DNA of 64,000 nucleotides from an uncultured Flavobacteriales bacterium (GTDB taxonomy: Bacteria > Bacteroidota > Bacteroidia > Flavobacteriales_D > Crocinitomicaceae): NCBI GenBank assembly GCA_903935095.1, contig CAIZQH010000021.1, positions 372,001 through 436,000 of the forward strand, written 5' to 3'. The notes below the pieces were generated by a model, which made no database searches, was not told the DNA's origin, and saw only the letters and a program-made list of their open reading frames with translations. The first letter of the stretch is position 1. Each line of letters opens with the position of its first letter. Below are positions 1-7,699 of the stretch, piece after piece. Made by a program: the position numbers and the translations under genes.

Positions 1-1
1 T

Positions 2-961
2 TGGGGAACGAGAAATGCACTTAGATTAGCAGTAACAAACCCGCAATGGATTTGTGTAGCGAGAAACATCGGTGGCGGAAACTTTAACTCAGTTGATGTA
101 GAATTCTCCAAAGATTTAAATCATTGTTACGTAAGTTCAGGAAATGGAGTTTGGAGAATTGATGGATTAGGATCTGTTTATACAAGTGATCCAAACTTCT
201 TTTCGAAAGTTGGTTACATTACCTCGGGAAGTACAACAACGAATCCTTCTTTTACCACAGCAACAAAAATCACTTCAACTTCGTACGAAGGAATTGCAGT
301 TAATCCGAACAACGGAAATGATATCATTTGCTTCGCAGGATTTAATGGTGTCAATCGTCGCAGTTTGAATGCAAATATGACAACACCTTCTTTCACTGCT
401 TTAACGGCAATTACTACTCCTGGTGTTGCTTGCTACGACGGTATCATTGACCGTAATAATTCGGACATCATTGTTGTAGGAACATCAAGTGGAGCATTTA
501 TTTCAACAAATGGAGGAGCTTCATGGGAAAATTCTTCTGCAGGATTTGAAGGAACTCCTGTTTACGAAGTACGTCAGTCATGGAGAACATTCTTAGAAGG
601 AAATGGCCGTCCGGGAGAAATCTACCTAGGAACATTTGGACGTGGAATTTGGAGATCGACAGCATTCCTTGGACTCGATGAAAATGGTTCAACTGGTAAT
701 GTGAAATTTGATTCTAAGTTAAAAACATACCCGAATCCAACACGCGACAATACAACGATCACGTTTGAATTAGCCAATGCTGGAATGGTAGAAATTCAAG
801 TTTACTCCATTACAGGTCGTTTGGTTAAATCCATCAGAAAATCGATGGACGAAGGAACTAACGCGTTGCAAATTGAAGGAGATAACCTTGCTAATGGAAC
901 ATACATTGTGAAATTCAATTCAGGAAAACAATCTGAATCTGTGAAATTCATCAAAATGTAA
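2..961 (+). CDS. T9SS type A sorting domain surface protein, 3' part (5' end outside window)
   Basis: The frame is open from base 2 to a stop at 959-961, so the true start lies upstream of the window; an internal ATG at 365 is not a credible start because coding sequence continues before it. The visible 319 residues begin with beta-propeller-like segments resembling BNR/sortilin repeats (motifs such as SSGNGVWRIDG and VVGTSSGAFISTNGG). The last 75 or so residues are a type A T9SS sorting domain: a TYPNPTRDNTTITFE start, a middle ITGRLVK strand and a final GTYIVKF strand. Proteins of this kind are exported by Sec, cross the outer membrane by the type IX system and end up on the surface or secreted. 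Substrate or partner cannot be told. A strong terminator follows. Confidence 0.85.
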   Translation, partial: WGTRNALRLAVTNPQWICVARNIGGGNFNSVDVEFSKDLNHCYVSSGNGVWRIDGLGSVYTSDPNFFSKVGYITSGSTTTNPSFTTATKITSTSYEGIAVNPNNGNDIICFAGFNGVNRRSLNANMTTPSFTALTAITTPGVACYDGIIDRNNSDIIVVGTSSGAFISTNGGASWENSSAGFEGTPVYEVRQSWRTFLEGNGRPGEIYLGTFGRGIWRSTAFLGLDENGSTGNVKFDSKLKTYPNPTRDNTTITFELANAGMVEIQVYSITGRLVKSIRKSMDEGTNALQIEGDNLANGTYIVKFNSGKQSESVKFIKM

Positions 962-980
962 TTCACAAGAACAAAAGAGT

Positions 981-1010
981 AAAAGGCGACTATTTGGTCG
1001 CCTTTTTTAT
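981..1010 (+). terminator. Rho-independent terminator of the T9SS protein gene
   Basis: AAAAGGCGAC (981-990) pairs with GTCGCCTTTT (997-1006) around a six-base loop, followed by a T run. It sits 20 bases after the stop codon. Confidence 0.85.
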
Positions 1011-1099
1011 TGGTTGAAGTTTTTATTCAAGAACAATGGATCTTGTTCCTTTTGCTTTGAAATGACTGGCTTTTCAGCTTTTCAATTTGGAAGGAGTGA

Positions 1100-1843
1100 T
1101 TACCTCGATGGTTTCACCTGACAACTGTCTTCGCAGCATTCGATAGAGGGAGAGGTATGTGATTCGTTTGAATCTATATGAATTTTGGGACTTATGCATG
1201 GAATGCCAAAATTCATACCACGTATGATCGTTAATGTACCAATCAAGGTAAGAAGCATTGCGATGATCGGTTTAGGTATGCGCACTTTCCAGTTGCTTTG
1301 TGCCATCAAAGGCATGATAAACATGGCGGGAAGTGTTCCGATTCCAAAAGCGGTCATGGAAAGGATGGAGGTAATGAGATTACCACTGGCTAAGGCATTA
1401 CTTAGACCGAGGTAAACCAATCCACAAGGCAAAAGTCCATTTGCGAGTCCAAATGAAAATGAACGATAGGCTAGGGGAAGTTCTTTTGTTTTTTGAAAAA
1501 TGACTTGGATCAATCGACTCATGTTTTTTGTCCATATTCCGATGATGGGCCATTGTTCAACCTTATCTGACCATGCCATTCCAATGATCAATATGCCACT
1601 AAGAATACTCAACCATTGCATCGTACTGAACAGTAAAATACTAAAGCCAAACATTCCGACGAACATCCCCAAAAAACTATAGCTGAATACTCTTCCGAAA
1701 TTGTATTTAACGACGCTTAAAATGCTTTTAAATTTAGTGGATCGATCAATTGGAAGGGCAAATACCAAGGGTCCACACATACCAATGCAATGAAAATTTG
1801 AAGCGAATCCAATCAAAAATCCGAAGAGCAGGTATGAGGTCAT
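1100..1843 (-). CDS. Sulfite exporter TauE/SafE-type (DsbD_2-like) membrane protein of the cbb3 cluster
   Basis: A 247-residue polytopic membrane protein with about six hydrophobic segments. The first segment carries HCxGMCGP (His18, Cys19, Cys23) and a later one carries NGLLPCG, the signature of the DsbD_2/UreH-like family that is often found at the end of cco operons in Bacteroidota and is thought to take part in copper or thiol handling for oxidase assembly. The C-terminal tail is soluble and cysteine-rich (CCEDSC, Cys236, 237 and 241), which could bind metal; that is inference. It is the last gene of the cco operon and overlaps the preceding ccoH-like gene by four bases (ATGA), so the two are translationally coupled. 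Confidence 0.75.
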   Translation of the reverse strand: MTSYLLFGFLIGFASNFHCIGMCGPLVFALPIDRSTKFKSILSVVKYNFGRVFSYSFLGMFVGMFGFSILLFSTMQWLSILSGILIIGMAWSDKVEQWPIIGIWTKNMSRLIQVIFQKTKELPLAYRSFSFGLANGLLPCGLVYLGLSNALASGNLITSILSMTAFGIGTLPAMFIMPLMAQSNWKVRIPKPIIAMLLTLIGTLTIIRGMNFGIPCISPKIHIDSNESHTSPSIECCEDSCQVKPSR

Positions 1844-2262
1844 TTATTATACCAGATAAGTTCTTGCAAATAGGATTGGTTCCTTACCTCGTAGTGAATT
1901 TGAATTTGATAATTTCCTTTTTTCAATTTGGCTGAAAGGATTCCAGCAGGGACTACTTGATTTTTTATGTTAAAGTCTGCCTTTTCGTCGTTCATGCGCA
2001 GAAAGGCTAGATCGATTTTTTCGATGGCTAAATCCGATTGATTCTCAAAGCAAATCAAGGCTTGGCGCTTGAACACTTTGATGGGGTTTTTGTGATTTAA
2101 GGCACGCTGCTGCGCATCATGATCATCGTTAAATGATTTTTCTTTGATGTAATAATCTTCACTGATTAATTCTGATTTCTTTGAATTTATAATGACGGCT
2201 AGTGTAACAATAAATACTACAAAGGCAATCATGGCAATAATAATTCCGTTTCTAAATCTCAT
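1840..2262 (-). CDS. ccoH: FixH/CcoH family cbb3 oxidase assembly protein
   Basis: A 140-residue protein with one N-terminal membrane segment (about residues 7-26) and a small periplasmic beta-rich domain, the layout of FixH/CcoH. CcoH is needed for assembly or stability of cbb3-type cytochrome oxidase. Sequence similarity within this family is weak, so the call rests on size, topology and position: it starts 3 bases after ccoG stops and overlaps the TauE-like gene that follows. Confidence 0.75.
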   Translation of the reverse strand: MRFRNGIIIAMIAFVVFIVTLAVIINSKKSELISEDYYIKEKSFNDDHDAQQRALNHKNPIKVFKRQALICFENQSDLAIEKIDLAFLRMNDEKADFNIKNQVVPAGILSAKLKKGNYQIQIHYEVRNQSYLQELIWYNK

Positions 2263-2265
2263 GTT

Positions 2266-3663
2266 TTAAAGCATTGGGCCAATAAATTTGGTTTGAATCA
2301 CTTCGATTTCGCGACCATTCCCAAAAATGTGTATGTTAAATTTTTTCGTTCCATTTTCTAATGCTGAGTTAGGCATTTTCACTACGATAATGGTCTTTGT
2401 TTTAGACTCGCTTTTCAGTACAACTGCTTTTCCAACTGCGGTTATTTTTGCATCGGGATCTTCTGAATTAAAATGGATGTGATACGTATCATGTGTTTTG
2501 TTTAATAATTTGATTTCAAATATATTAGATACCAAGCCATTTTCGTCTACTTGAAAAGTGGAGCCTTTTTGTCGTAGCACATTCGTTTCAAAGGACTTCC
2601 TTGAAACCAATAGAATCGTTAATGCAATGAAGAGTCCACCCAATAGAAAACTATATGATTTTACGCGTCTTGTCCATTGAAACGGTGTTCTGTTCTTGAT
2701 GCCATTTTCAGAAACAAAACGAATGAGTCCTTTTTCATGTCCAACGGCATCCATCATAAAATCACATGCGTCGATACATGCGGTGCAATTAATGCACTCC
2801 AATTGCGTTCCATTGCGGATATCAATTCCCGTTGGACAAACATTGATACATTGACCACAATCAATGCAGTCCCCTTTTCCTGTAATTTTACGTTCTTCAC
2901 CTTTATGAATTTTAGCGCGTTCTTCACCACGAACTTCGTCGTAAGCAACTACCATGGTATTTTGATCTAGTAAGACACCTTGTAAGCGTCCGTATGGACA
3001 AATCGTTGTGCAAACCTGTTCGCGTAGGAATGCAAATACACCATAAAATACATAGGTAAAAATAACGATCGCGATTAACCCACCGAGGTGTTTTCCAAAT
3101 GGATCTGTTTGAATATGCCAAAGCGAATCAGATCCGATTATGTAGGCCAAAAATGTGTTCGATATAAAAAAGGAAATCCACCAGAAAATAACATGTTTTA
3201 GCGTTCGTTTGAATATTTTCTCCTTCGTCCATGGACTTTTTTCGAGTCGTTTTTGCTCTGTCCAATCTCCATCAATCAGGTATTCAATGCGTCGGAAAAG
3301 CATTTCCATGAAAATGGTCTGCGGACAAACCCAACCGCAAAACAAGCGTCCAAAGATGATGGTGAAGAAAATAATAAAGACAACACCTACAATCACTAAA
3401 ATCGCAAAAAGGTACATGTCTTGCGGCCAAAAGACTTGACCAAAGATGACGAATTTACGGTGGATGATGTCCAACAATAGAAAAGGTTCCGAACCAATTC
3501 GAAGGTGAGGTCCACCAAACAGTAAGGCAAGAAGGAGGTAGCTAATAAGCTTTCGCTTGTTATAGAATGATCCAGAAGGTTTTTTTGGAAAAATCCAAAT
3601 ACGCCTACCCTTTTCATTTACTGTGGCAATCCGGTCTCGGAACGCCTCATCCTGCTCACTCAT
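2266..3663 (-). CDS. ccoG: Cytochrome c oxidase accessory protein CcoG (FixG/RdxA)
   Basis: A 465-residue membrane iron-sulfur protein. Membrane segments lie near residues 37-53, 83-104, 155-180 and 192-215, and another near 340-360. Cys109 and Cys113 sit in the CGWVCPQ motif, CTTICPYGR follows around residue 220, and a two-cluster ferredoxin region lies at about 264-300 (CIDCGQCINVCP and CINCTACIDAC). The periplasmic C-terminus is the Ig-like FixG_C domain. CcoG is known as a copper(II) reductase that supplies Cu(I) for the binuclear centre of cbb3 oxidase. It lies between ccoP and ccoH on the same strand, 14 bases from the ccoP stop. Confidence 0.93.
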   Translation of the reverse strand: MSEQDEAFRDRIATVNEKGRRIWIFPKKPSGSFYNKRKLISYLLLALLFGGPHLRIGSEPFLLLDIIHRKFVIFGQVFWPQDMYLFAILVIVGVVFIIFFTIIFGRLFCGWVCPQTIFMEMLFRRIEYLIDGDWTEQKRLEKSPWTKEKIFKRTLKHVIFWWISFFISNTFLAYIIGSDSLWHIQTDPFGKHLGGLIAIVIFTYVFYGVFAFLREQVCTTICPYGRLQGVLLDQNTMVVAYDEVRGEERAKIHKGEERKITGKGDCIDCGQCINVCPTGIDIRNGTQLECINCTACIDACDFMMDAVGHEKGLIRFVSENGIKNRTPFQWTRRVKSYSFLLGGLFIALTILLVSRKSFETNVLRQKGSTFQVDENGLVSNIFEIKLLNKTHDTYHIHFNSEDPDAKITAVGKAVVLKSESKTKTIIVVKMPNSALENGTKKFNIHIFGNGREIEVIQTKFIGPML

Positions 3664-3677
3664 TTTACTAGAATTAA

Positions 3678-5099
3678 TTACTTCTCAATAATTTCACCTT
3701 GTGCAGGTTTTCCATTCGCGACCTCTTTTAAAGTGAGCACATAGGACGAAACTTGTTGAATTTGAATGGGATTCAATAGGGCATCGTGTGCAGGCATTCC
3801 ATTTGGACGCCCAAGTTTGACAGTCGTGAAAATATCTTTGATACCATAGCCGTAAATCCAATTTTTATCTGTCAAGTTTGGACCTACATCCCCGGATCCA
3901 TTGGCTTTATGACAGGTGACACAATTGACACCGAACGCTGTTTTCCCCGCAGCTAAATCCGTTGGATCTGTCATCAATGTAGCATTTGTTTCATCCACAT
4001 TCATCGCCATTTTATCACGGTAAGCAGCGATTTCTTTATCCGCCAAGACCATTTCTTTTTGGTATGCCTTCTCTTGTAAATCGGATGTACCTAAAACATG
4101 GTAATTAATTAGGTAAATAAAGGCAAAAACAATGGTTCCAACGAATCCCCAAACCCACCATGGTGGAAGGTTGTTGTCTAATTCGCGAATCCCATCATAT
4201 TCGTGATGCAATAAGATTTTGTGTTCTTCTTCGATCGGTACAGCATCCGTTAAAATAGCATTTACTTTTTTAAAGGCTACAGCCACCACTGGCGTTTCTT
4301 GTACTTCTTTCTTCGGTTTCACCATCGCTACCAATTGATAGAATAGATGACGTAAATAAAGTACAACAATTAACAGGATGACGTTCACCGCCAGCAGGGC
4401 ATATAAATCCGTGTTTTCCACAAGTAACCAAGGCATTCCTTTTTCCGCTTCCCCTGGCTGCATGAAATTTAAGGCGTAGGATTGATTACTGATGAATAAG
4501 GAACCTGTTGTAATGATAATCAGGAGTATCTTGGATTGATTTCCTAGTTCTGCCATTTTGGTTTTGAAATAGTCAGATTTTAGAAAAGTCATGATGGAGC
4601 CAGCTAGGACAATGATGATTAAAATCAAAATTACCAAGAGGAAAATCATCCAATTAAAGATGGAAAGGTTTTCTACATAGTTGGGTTTCAAGTTTGTCTC
4701 AAGTGCAGCAGTTGCTGTCGTATCCGCCACGATTGCTTGAACAACTGGAGGTGTATCAACATAGGTTAAAATCGCAGCGATTTCTTCTTTGGAAACGGTT
4801 TGTGGAGGCATCACCGTTGGACTAAATCCAGATACTTCTTTTGCTCTAGCGCTTTTGCCAGAAGAAATTAGTGCGCTGGAGTTCATAATCCAATCGTAAA
4901 TTAAATCACCTTCACCAGCATCCATCCATTTTTGTTTAGCTCCTTGAAGTTTTGGTCCAGTTGAGTTTTTGTCCACCATATGACACGTATTACAACGAGA
5001 CTTAAACAATTGTCCACCGTCAGCTGCATAGATTTTCCCTTGCGCAAATAGGGTCACAAAAAGCGCAATGAACGTAAGTTGTGTGAAATTAATTTTCAT
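3678..5099 (-). CDS. ccoP: cbb3-type cytochrome c oxidase subunit III (CcoP) with extra N-terminal cytochrome c domain
   Basis: A 473-residue protein with two c-type heme sites: Cys36-Cys39-His40 (CNTCH) directly after a signal peptide, and Cys393-Cys396-His397 (CVTCH) in a C-terminal domain with a later GMPAH methionine-ligand motif. Between them are four hydrophobic stretches, at about 143-170, 189-210, 232-255 and 318-340. The second of these ends in ISNQSYA and looks like a second signal sequence, as if two proteins had been fused. CcoP passes electrons to the catalytic subunit and usually has its hemes at the C-terminal end, so the N-terminal heme domain is unusual. The gene overlaps ccoQ by 11 bases and precedes ccoG. 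Confidence 0.88.
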   Translation of the reverse strand: MKINFTQLTFIALFVTLFAQGKIYAADGGQLFKSRCNTCHMVDKNSTGPKLQGAKQKWMDAGEGDLIYDWIMNSSALISSGKSARAKEVSGFSPTVMPPQTVSKEEIAAILTYVDTPPVVQAIVADTTATAALETNLKPNYVENLSIFNWMIFLLVILILIIIVLAGSIMTFLKSDYFKTKMAELGNQSKILLIIITTGSLFISNQSYALNFMQPGEAEKGMPWLLVENTDLYALLAVNVILLIVVLYLRHLFYQLVAMVKPKKEVQETPVVAVAFKKVNAILTDAVPIEEEHKILLHHEYDGIRELDNNLPPWWVWGFVGTIVFAFIYLINYHVLGTSDLQEKAYQKEMVLADKEIAAYRDKMAMNVDETNATLMTDPTDLAAGKTAFGVNCVTCHKANGSGDVGPNLTDKNWIYGYGIKDIFTTVKLGRPNGMPAHDALLNPIQIQQVSSYVLTLKEVANGKPAQGEIIEK

Positions 5100-5295
5100 G
5101 ATGAGTTTGATTTGTGTTCGTATTCTCTTCTAAATCTAAAGGCATTGCACTCATTTCAGTTACTCTGTTTTTTGACAGTTTAATAACATACCAAAGCATC
5201 ACAGCAAAGAATAAGGTAAACATGACTAACGAAATCAAAGGGTAGATCTCGACATTGAGCATACCGGTAAGGTTGTGTTTGATGAATCTTAACAT
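5089..5295 (-). CDS. ccoQ: Small CcoQ/FixQ-like subunit of cbb3 oxidase
   Basis: A 68-residue protein with one membrane segment (about residues 15-37) followed by a charged tail. CcoQ proteins are short single-span peptides that stabilise the cbb3 complex and are encoded between ccoO and ccoP, exactly the position here. It starts 5 bases after the ccoNO stop and overlaps ccoP. The sequence itself is not distinctive, so the call relies on size, topology and order. Confidence 0.75.
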   Translation of the reverse strand: MLRFIKHNLTGMLNVEIYPLISLVMFTLFFAVMLWYVIKLSKNRVTEMSAMPLDLEENTNTNQTHHEN

Positions 5296-5300
5296 GTCGT

Positions 5301-7475
5301 TTATTTCGTAGGTTTCACTTTAACATCTGTTCCAAGTCGTTGCAAGTAAGCAATAATCGCAACGATGTCTTTCTGTTGGATTTCTTTGATTAAATCGTTT
5401 TTATTTCGTCCTTTCAAGGCAATTGGATCGGTGGTGTTAACGATATCTGTAGCAATTACATTTGCTTGAGTTTGTAAGTCTGCTTTGGCTCTTTTGTCAT
5501 ACCCTTTTGGATACGGAACACCTAAGGTTTGCATCGCACGTATTTTCGCTGCAATGTTGTCAATGTCCATGTTGTCTTCACGCATCCATGGATAAGCAGG
5601 CATGATGGAACCTGTAGTAATGACTTTCGGACGAATCATGTGATTGAAGTGCCAAAGGTTACCTCGAATACCACCTTCACGCGCTAAATCTGGTCCTGTT
5701 CGTTTGGAGCCCCATTGGAATGGGTGGTCATAAACGAATTCTCCGGACTTCGAATAAGTTCCGTAGCGAACTGTTTCAAATCGCAAGGGACGAATCAACT
5801 GCGAGTGGCAGTTATAGCATCCTTCGCGGATGTAGATATCACGTCCATACAATTCAAGAGGAGTGTACGGTTTCACGCTTTTAATCGTTGCTACATTGCT
5901 TTTTACAATCATGGTTGGAATAATCTCCACAATTCCTCCAATCGCTACAATGACAAGACTAAGAATCATAAACTGAATGGGTTTACGTTCAATCACCTTG
6001 TGCCAATATTCGCCTTTGGAGTTCTCATAGATTTCTTTCGTTACAATTGCTTCTGTTTCTTCGTTTGCCACTAATTTTCCAGATTTGGCTGTTTTCACAA
6101 GGTTGTAGAACATTAAGATGGCACCATATAAGTAAAACAATCCACCCAATGATCTTAAATAGTAATAGGGTTTCATTTCAATCACGGTATCCATAAAATT
6201 ATTGGCTAATGTCCCGTCAGATTTGAATTCCTGCCACATTAATCCTTGCATAAATCCGGCGATGTACATCGGAATTGCATAAAGAATAATGCCTAAAGTC
6301 GCAATCCAGAAGTGCTGGTTAGCCATTTTTGTTGAATACAATTTGGTATTGTATAAACGTGGAAACAACCAATACAACATCCCAAATGTCAACATCCCAT
6401 TCCATCCAAGTCCACCAATATGAACGTGAGCAATAATCCAGTCGGTAAAGTGTGAAATGACATTGATGTTTTTTAAGGAAAGCATTGGCCCTTCGAAGGT
6501 GGACATTCCGTAGCATGTCAATGCGACTACCATGAATTTCAACAAAATATCATCGCGTACTCGGTCCCATGCTCCTCTTAATGTTAATAGTCCATTCAAC
6601 ATGCCACCCCACGATGGAGCGATCAACATCACAGAAAACACAACGCCTAAACTTTGTGCCCAATCCGGCAGAGTGGAATATAATAAATGGTGGGGTCCTG
6701 CCCAGATGTATAAGAAAATGAGTGCCCAGAAGTGAATGATGGACAAACGGTAGGAATATACCGGACGATTGGCCGCTTTTGGAACGAAGTAATACATCAA
6801 TCCCAAATACGGTGTTGTCAAGAAGAAGGCAACAGCATTGTGTCCATACCACCATTGAACTAAGGCATCTTGAACCCCAGCATACCATGAGTAACTTTTT
6901 AAGAAAGAAACAGGTAATTCAAATGAGTTGAAAATGTGCAACATCGCAACGGTTACGAATGTGGCGATATAGAACCAAATAGCCACATACAAGTGTTTGA
7001 CACGACGCACCAAAATGGTAGCAAACATGTTCCATCCCCAGACTACCCATATGCCAGCAATCATGATGTCAATCCACCATTCCAACTCAGCATATTCTTT
7101 TCCAGTAGTAATGCCGAAAGGCAAGGTTGCTACCGCACAAACGATAATTGTTTGCCAACCCCAAAAGTGTATTCTACTCAGTTTATCACTCCACATCCTT
7201 GCTTTTAGTAGGCGTTGAAGGGAATAGTATATACCTGTAAACAAGCCATTACCAACGAAGGCAAAGATGACAGCATTTGTGTGAAGTGGACGCAGACGTC
7301 CAAAAGTCAAATACCTAAATCCTAAATAGTCATTGAAAAATTCTGGAAATGCCAATTGTAGGGCAATCGTTAATCCTACCAACATTCCTGTTACCCCCCA
7401 AATTACGGTGGCGTAGGCAAAATCCCGAACGATTCGGTTATCATAACTAAACTTTTCTGCTTCCATATTACTCAT
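5301..7475 (-). CDS. ccoNO: Fused cbb3 cytochrome oxidase subunits I and II (CcoN-CcoO)
   Basis: A 724-residue fusion typical of Bacteroidota. Residues 1-490 form the twelve-helix heme-copper catalytic subunit CcoN, with conserved histidines visible in RPLHTNAVIF, QWWYGHNAVAFF, AGPHHLLYS and the IIAHVHIGGLGW helix. Residues 510-724 form the CcoO monoheme cytochrome c, with EGCYNCHSQ near residue 553 and a downstream GSIMPAYPW methionine-ligand motif. The enzyme reduces oxygen to water at very low oxygen with proton pumping. The start codon overlaps the end of ccoS by 8 bases; a second ATG three codons in is a possible alternative start. Confidence 0.95.
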   Translation of the reverse strand: MSNMEAEKFSYDNRIVRDFAYATVIWGVTGMLVGLTIALQLAFPEFFNDYLGFRYLTFGRLRPLHTNAVIFAFVGNGLFTGIYYSLQRLLKARMWSDKLSRIHFWGWQTIIVCAVATLPFGITTGKEYAELEWWIDIMIAGIWVVWGWNMFATILVRRVKHLYVAIWFYIATFVTVAMLHIFNSFELPVSFLKSYSWYAGVQDALVQWWYGHNAVAFFLTTPYLGLMYYFVPKAANRPVYSYRLSIIHFWALIFLYIWAGPHHLLYSTLPDWAQSLGVVFSVMLIAPSWGGMLNGLLTLRGAWDRVRDDILLKFMVVALTCYGMSTFEGPMLSLKNINVISHFTDWIIAHVHIGGLGWNGMLTFGMLYWLFPRLYNTKLYSTKMANQHFWIATLGIILYAIPMYIAGFMQGLMWQEFKSDGTLANNFMDTVIEMKPYYYLRSLGGLFYLYGAILMFYNLVKTAKSGKLVANEETEAIVTKEIYENSKGEYWHKVIERKPIQFMILSLVIVAIGGIVEIIPTMIVKSNVATIKSVKPYTPLELYGRDIYIREGCYNCHSQLIRPLRFETVRYGTYSKSGEFVYDHPFQWGSKRTGPDLAREGGIRGNLWHFNHMIRPKVITTGSIMPAYPWMREDNMDIDNIAAKIRAMQTLGVPYPKGYDKRAKADLQTQANVIATDIVNTTDPIALKGRNKNDLIKEIQQKDIVAIIAYLQRLGTDVKVKPTK

Positions 7476-7626
7476 CTTTTAATTTTGGTTCATCTTCAAA
7501 TAGCATGCGAACGGAGGGAGTGTAGTCATCGTCGAATTGTCCGTTTTTCGTTGCCCACAAAAAGAATAATAGAAAAAAGGCTGCAATGCAGAGACTTACA
7601 ATTAACATCAGATAAATCATTCCCAT
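7468..7626 (-). CDS. ccoS: cbb3-type cytochrome oxidase assembly protein CcoS, 52 residues
   Basis: A small gene found by reading the gap between ccoI and ccoNO. It encodes 52 residues starting MGMIYLMLIV, with one membrane helix (about residues 4-24), then WATKNGQFDD and an acidic tail. This is the FixS/CcoS pattern: a single helix ending in a W-A-x-K-x-GQFDD motif. CcoS is needed to insert heme and copper cofactors into the cbb3 catalytic subunit. The stop codon TAA (7468-7470) lies inside the ccoNO start region, so translation is coupled. An alternative start two codons later (7620) is possible. Confidence 0.9.
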   Translation of the reverse strand: MGMIYLMLIVSLCIAAFFLLFFLWATKNGQFDDDYTPSVRMLFEDEPKLKDE

Positions 7627-7699
7627 GGTGCAAATTTCCAAAAAGGTCCAGCGAATAAGTATGATGATTGTATTTGAAAAAAACTGATTTAAATCATGT

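Noticed and set aside
2677-2970. Plus-strand open frame of 97 codons inside ccoG
   Set aside because: A shadow of the ccoG coding sequence on the other strand, with no family features; many similar shadows exist elsewhere and were left out.
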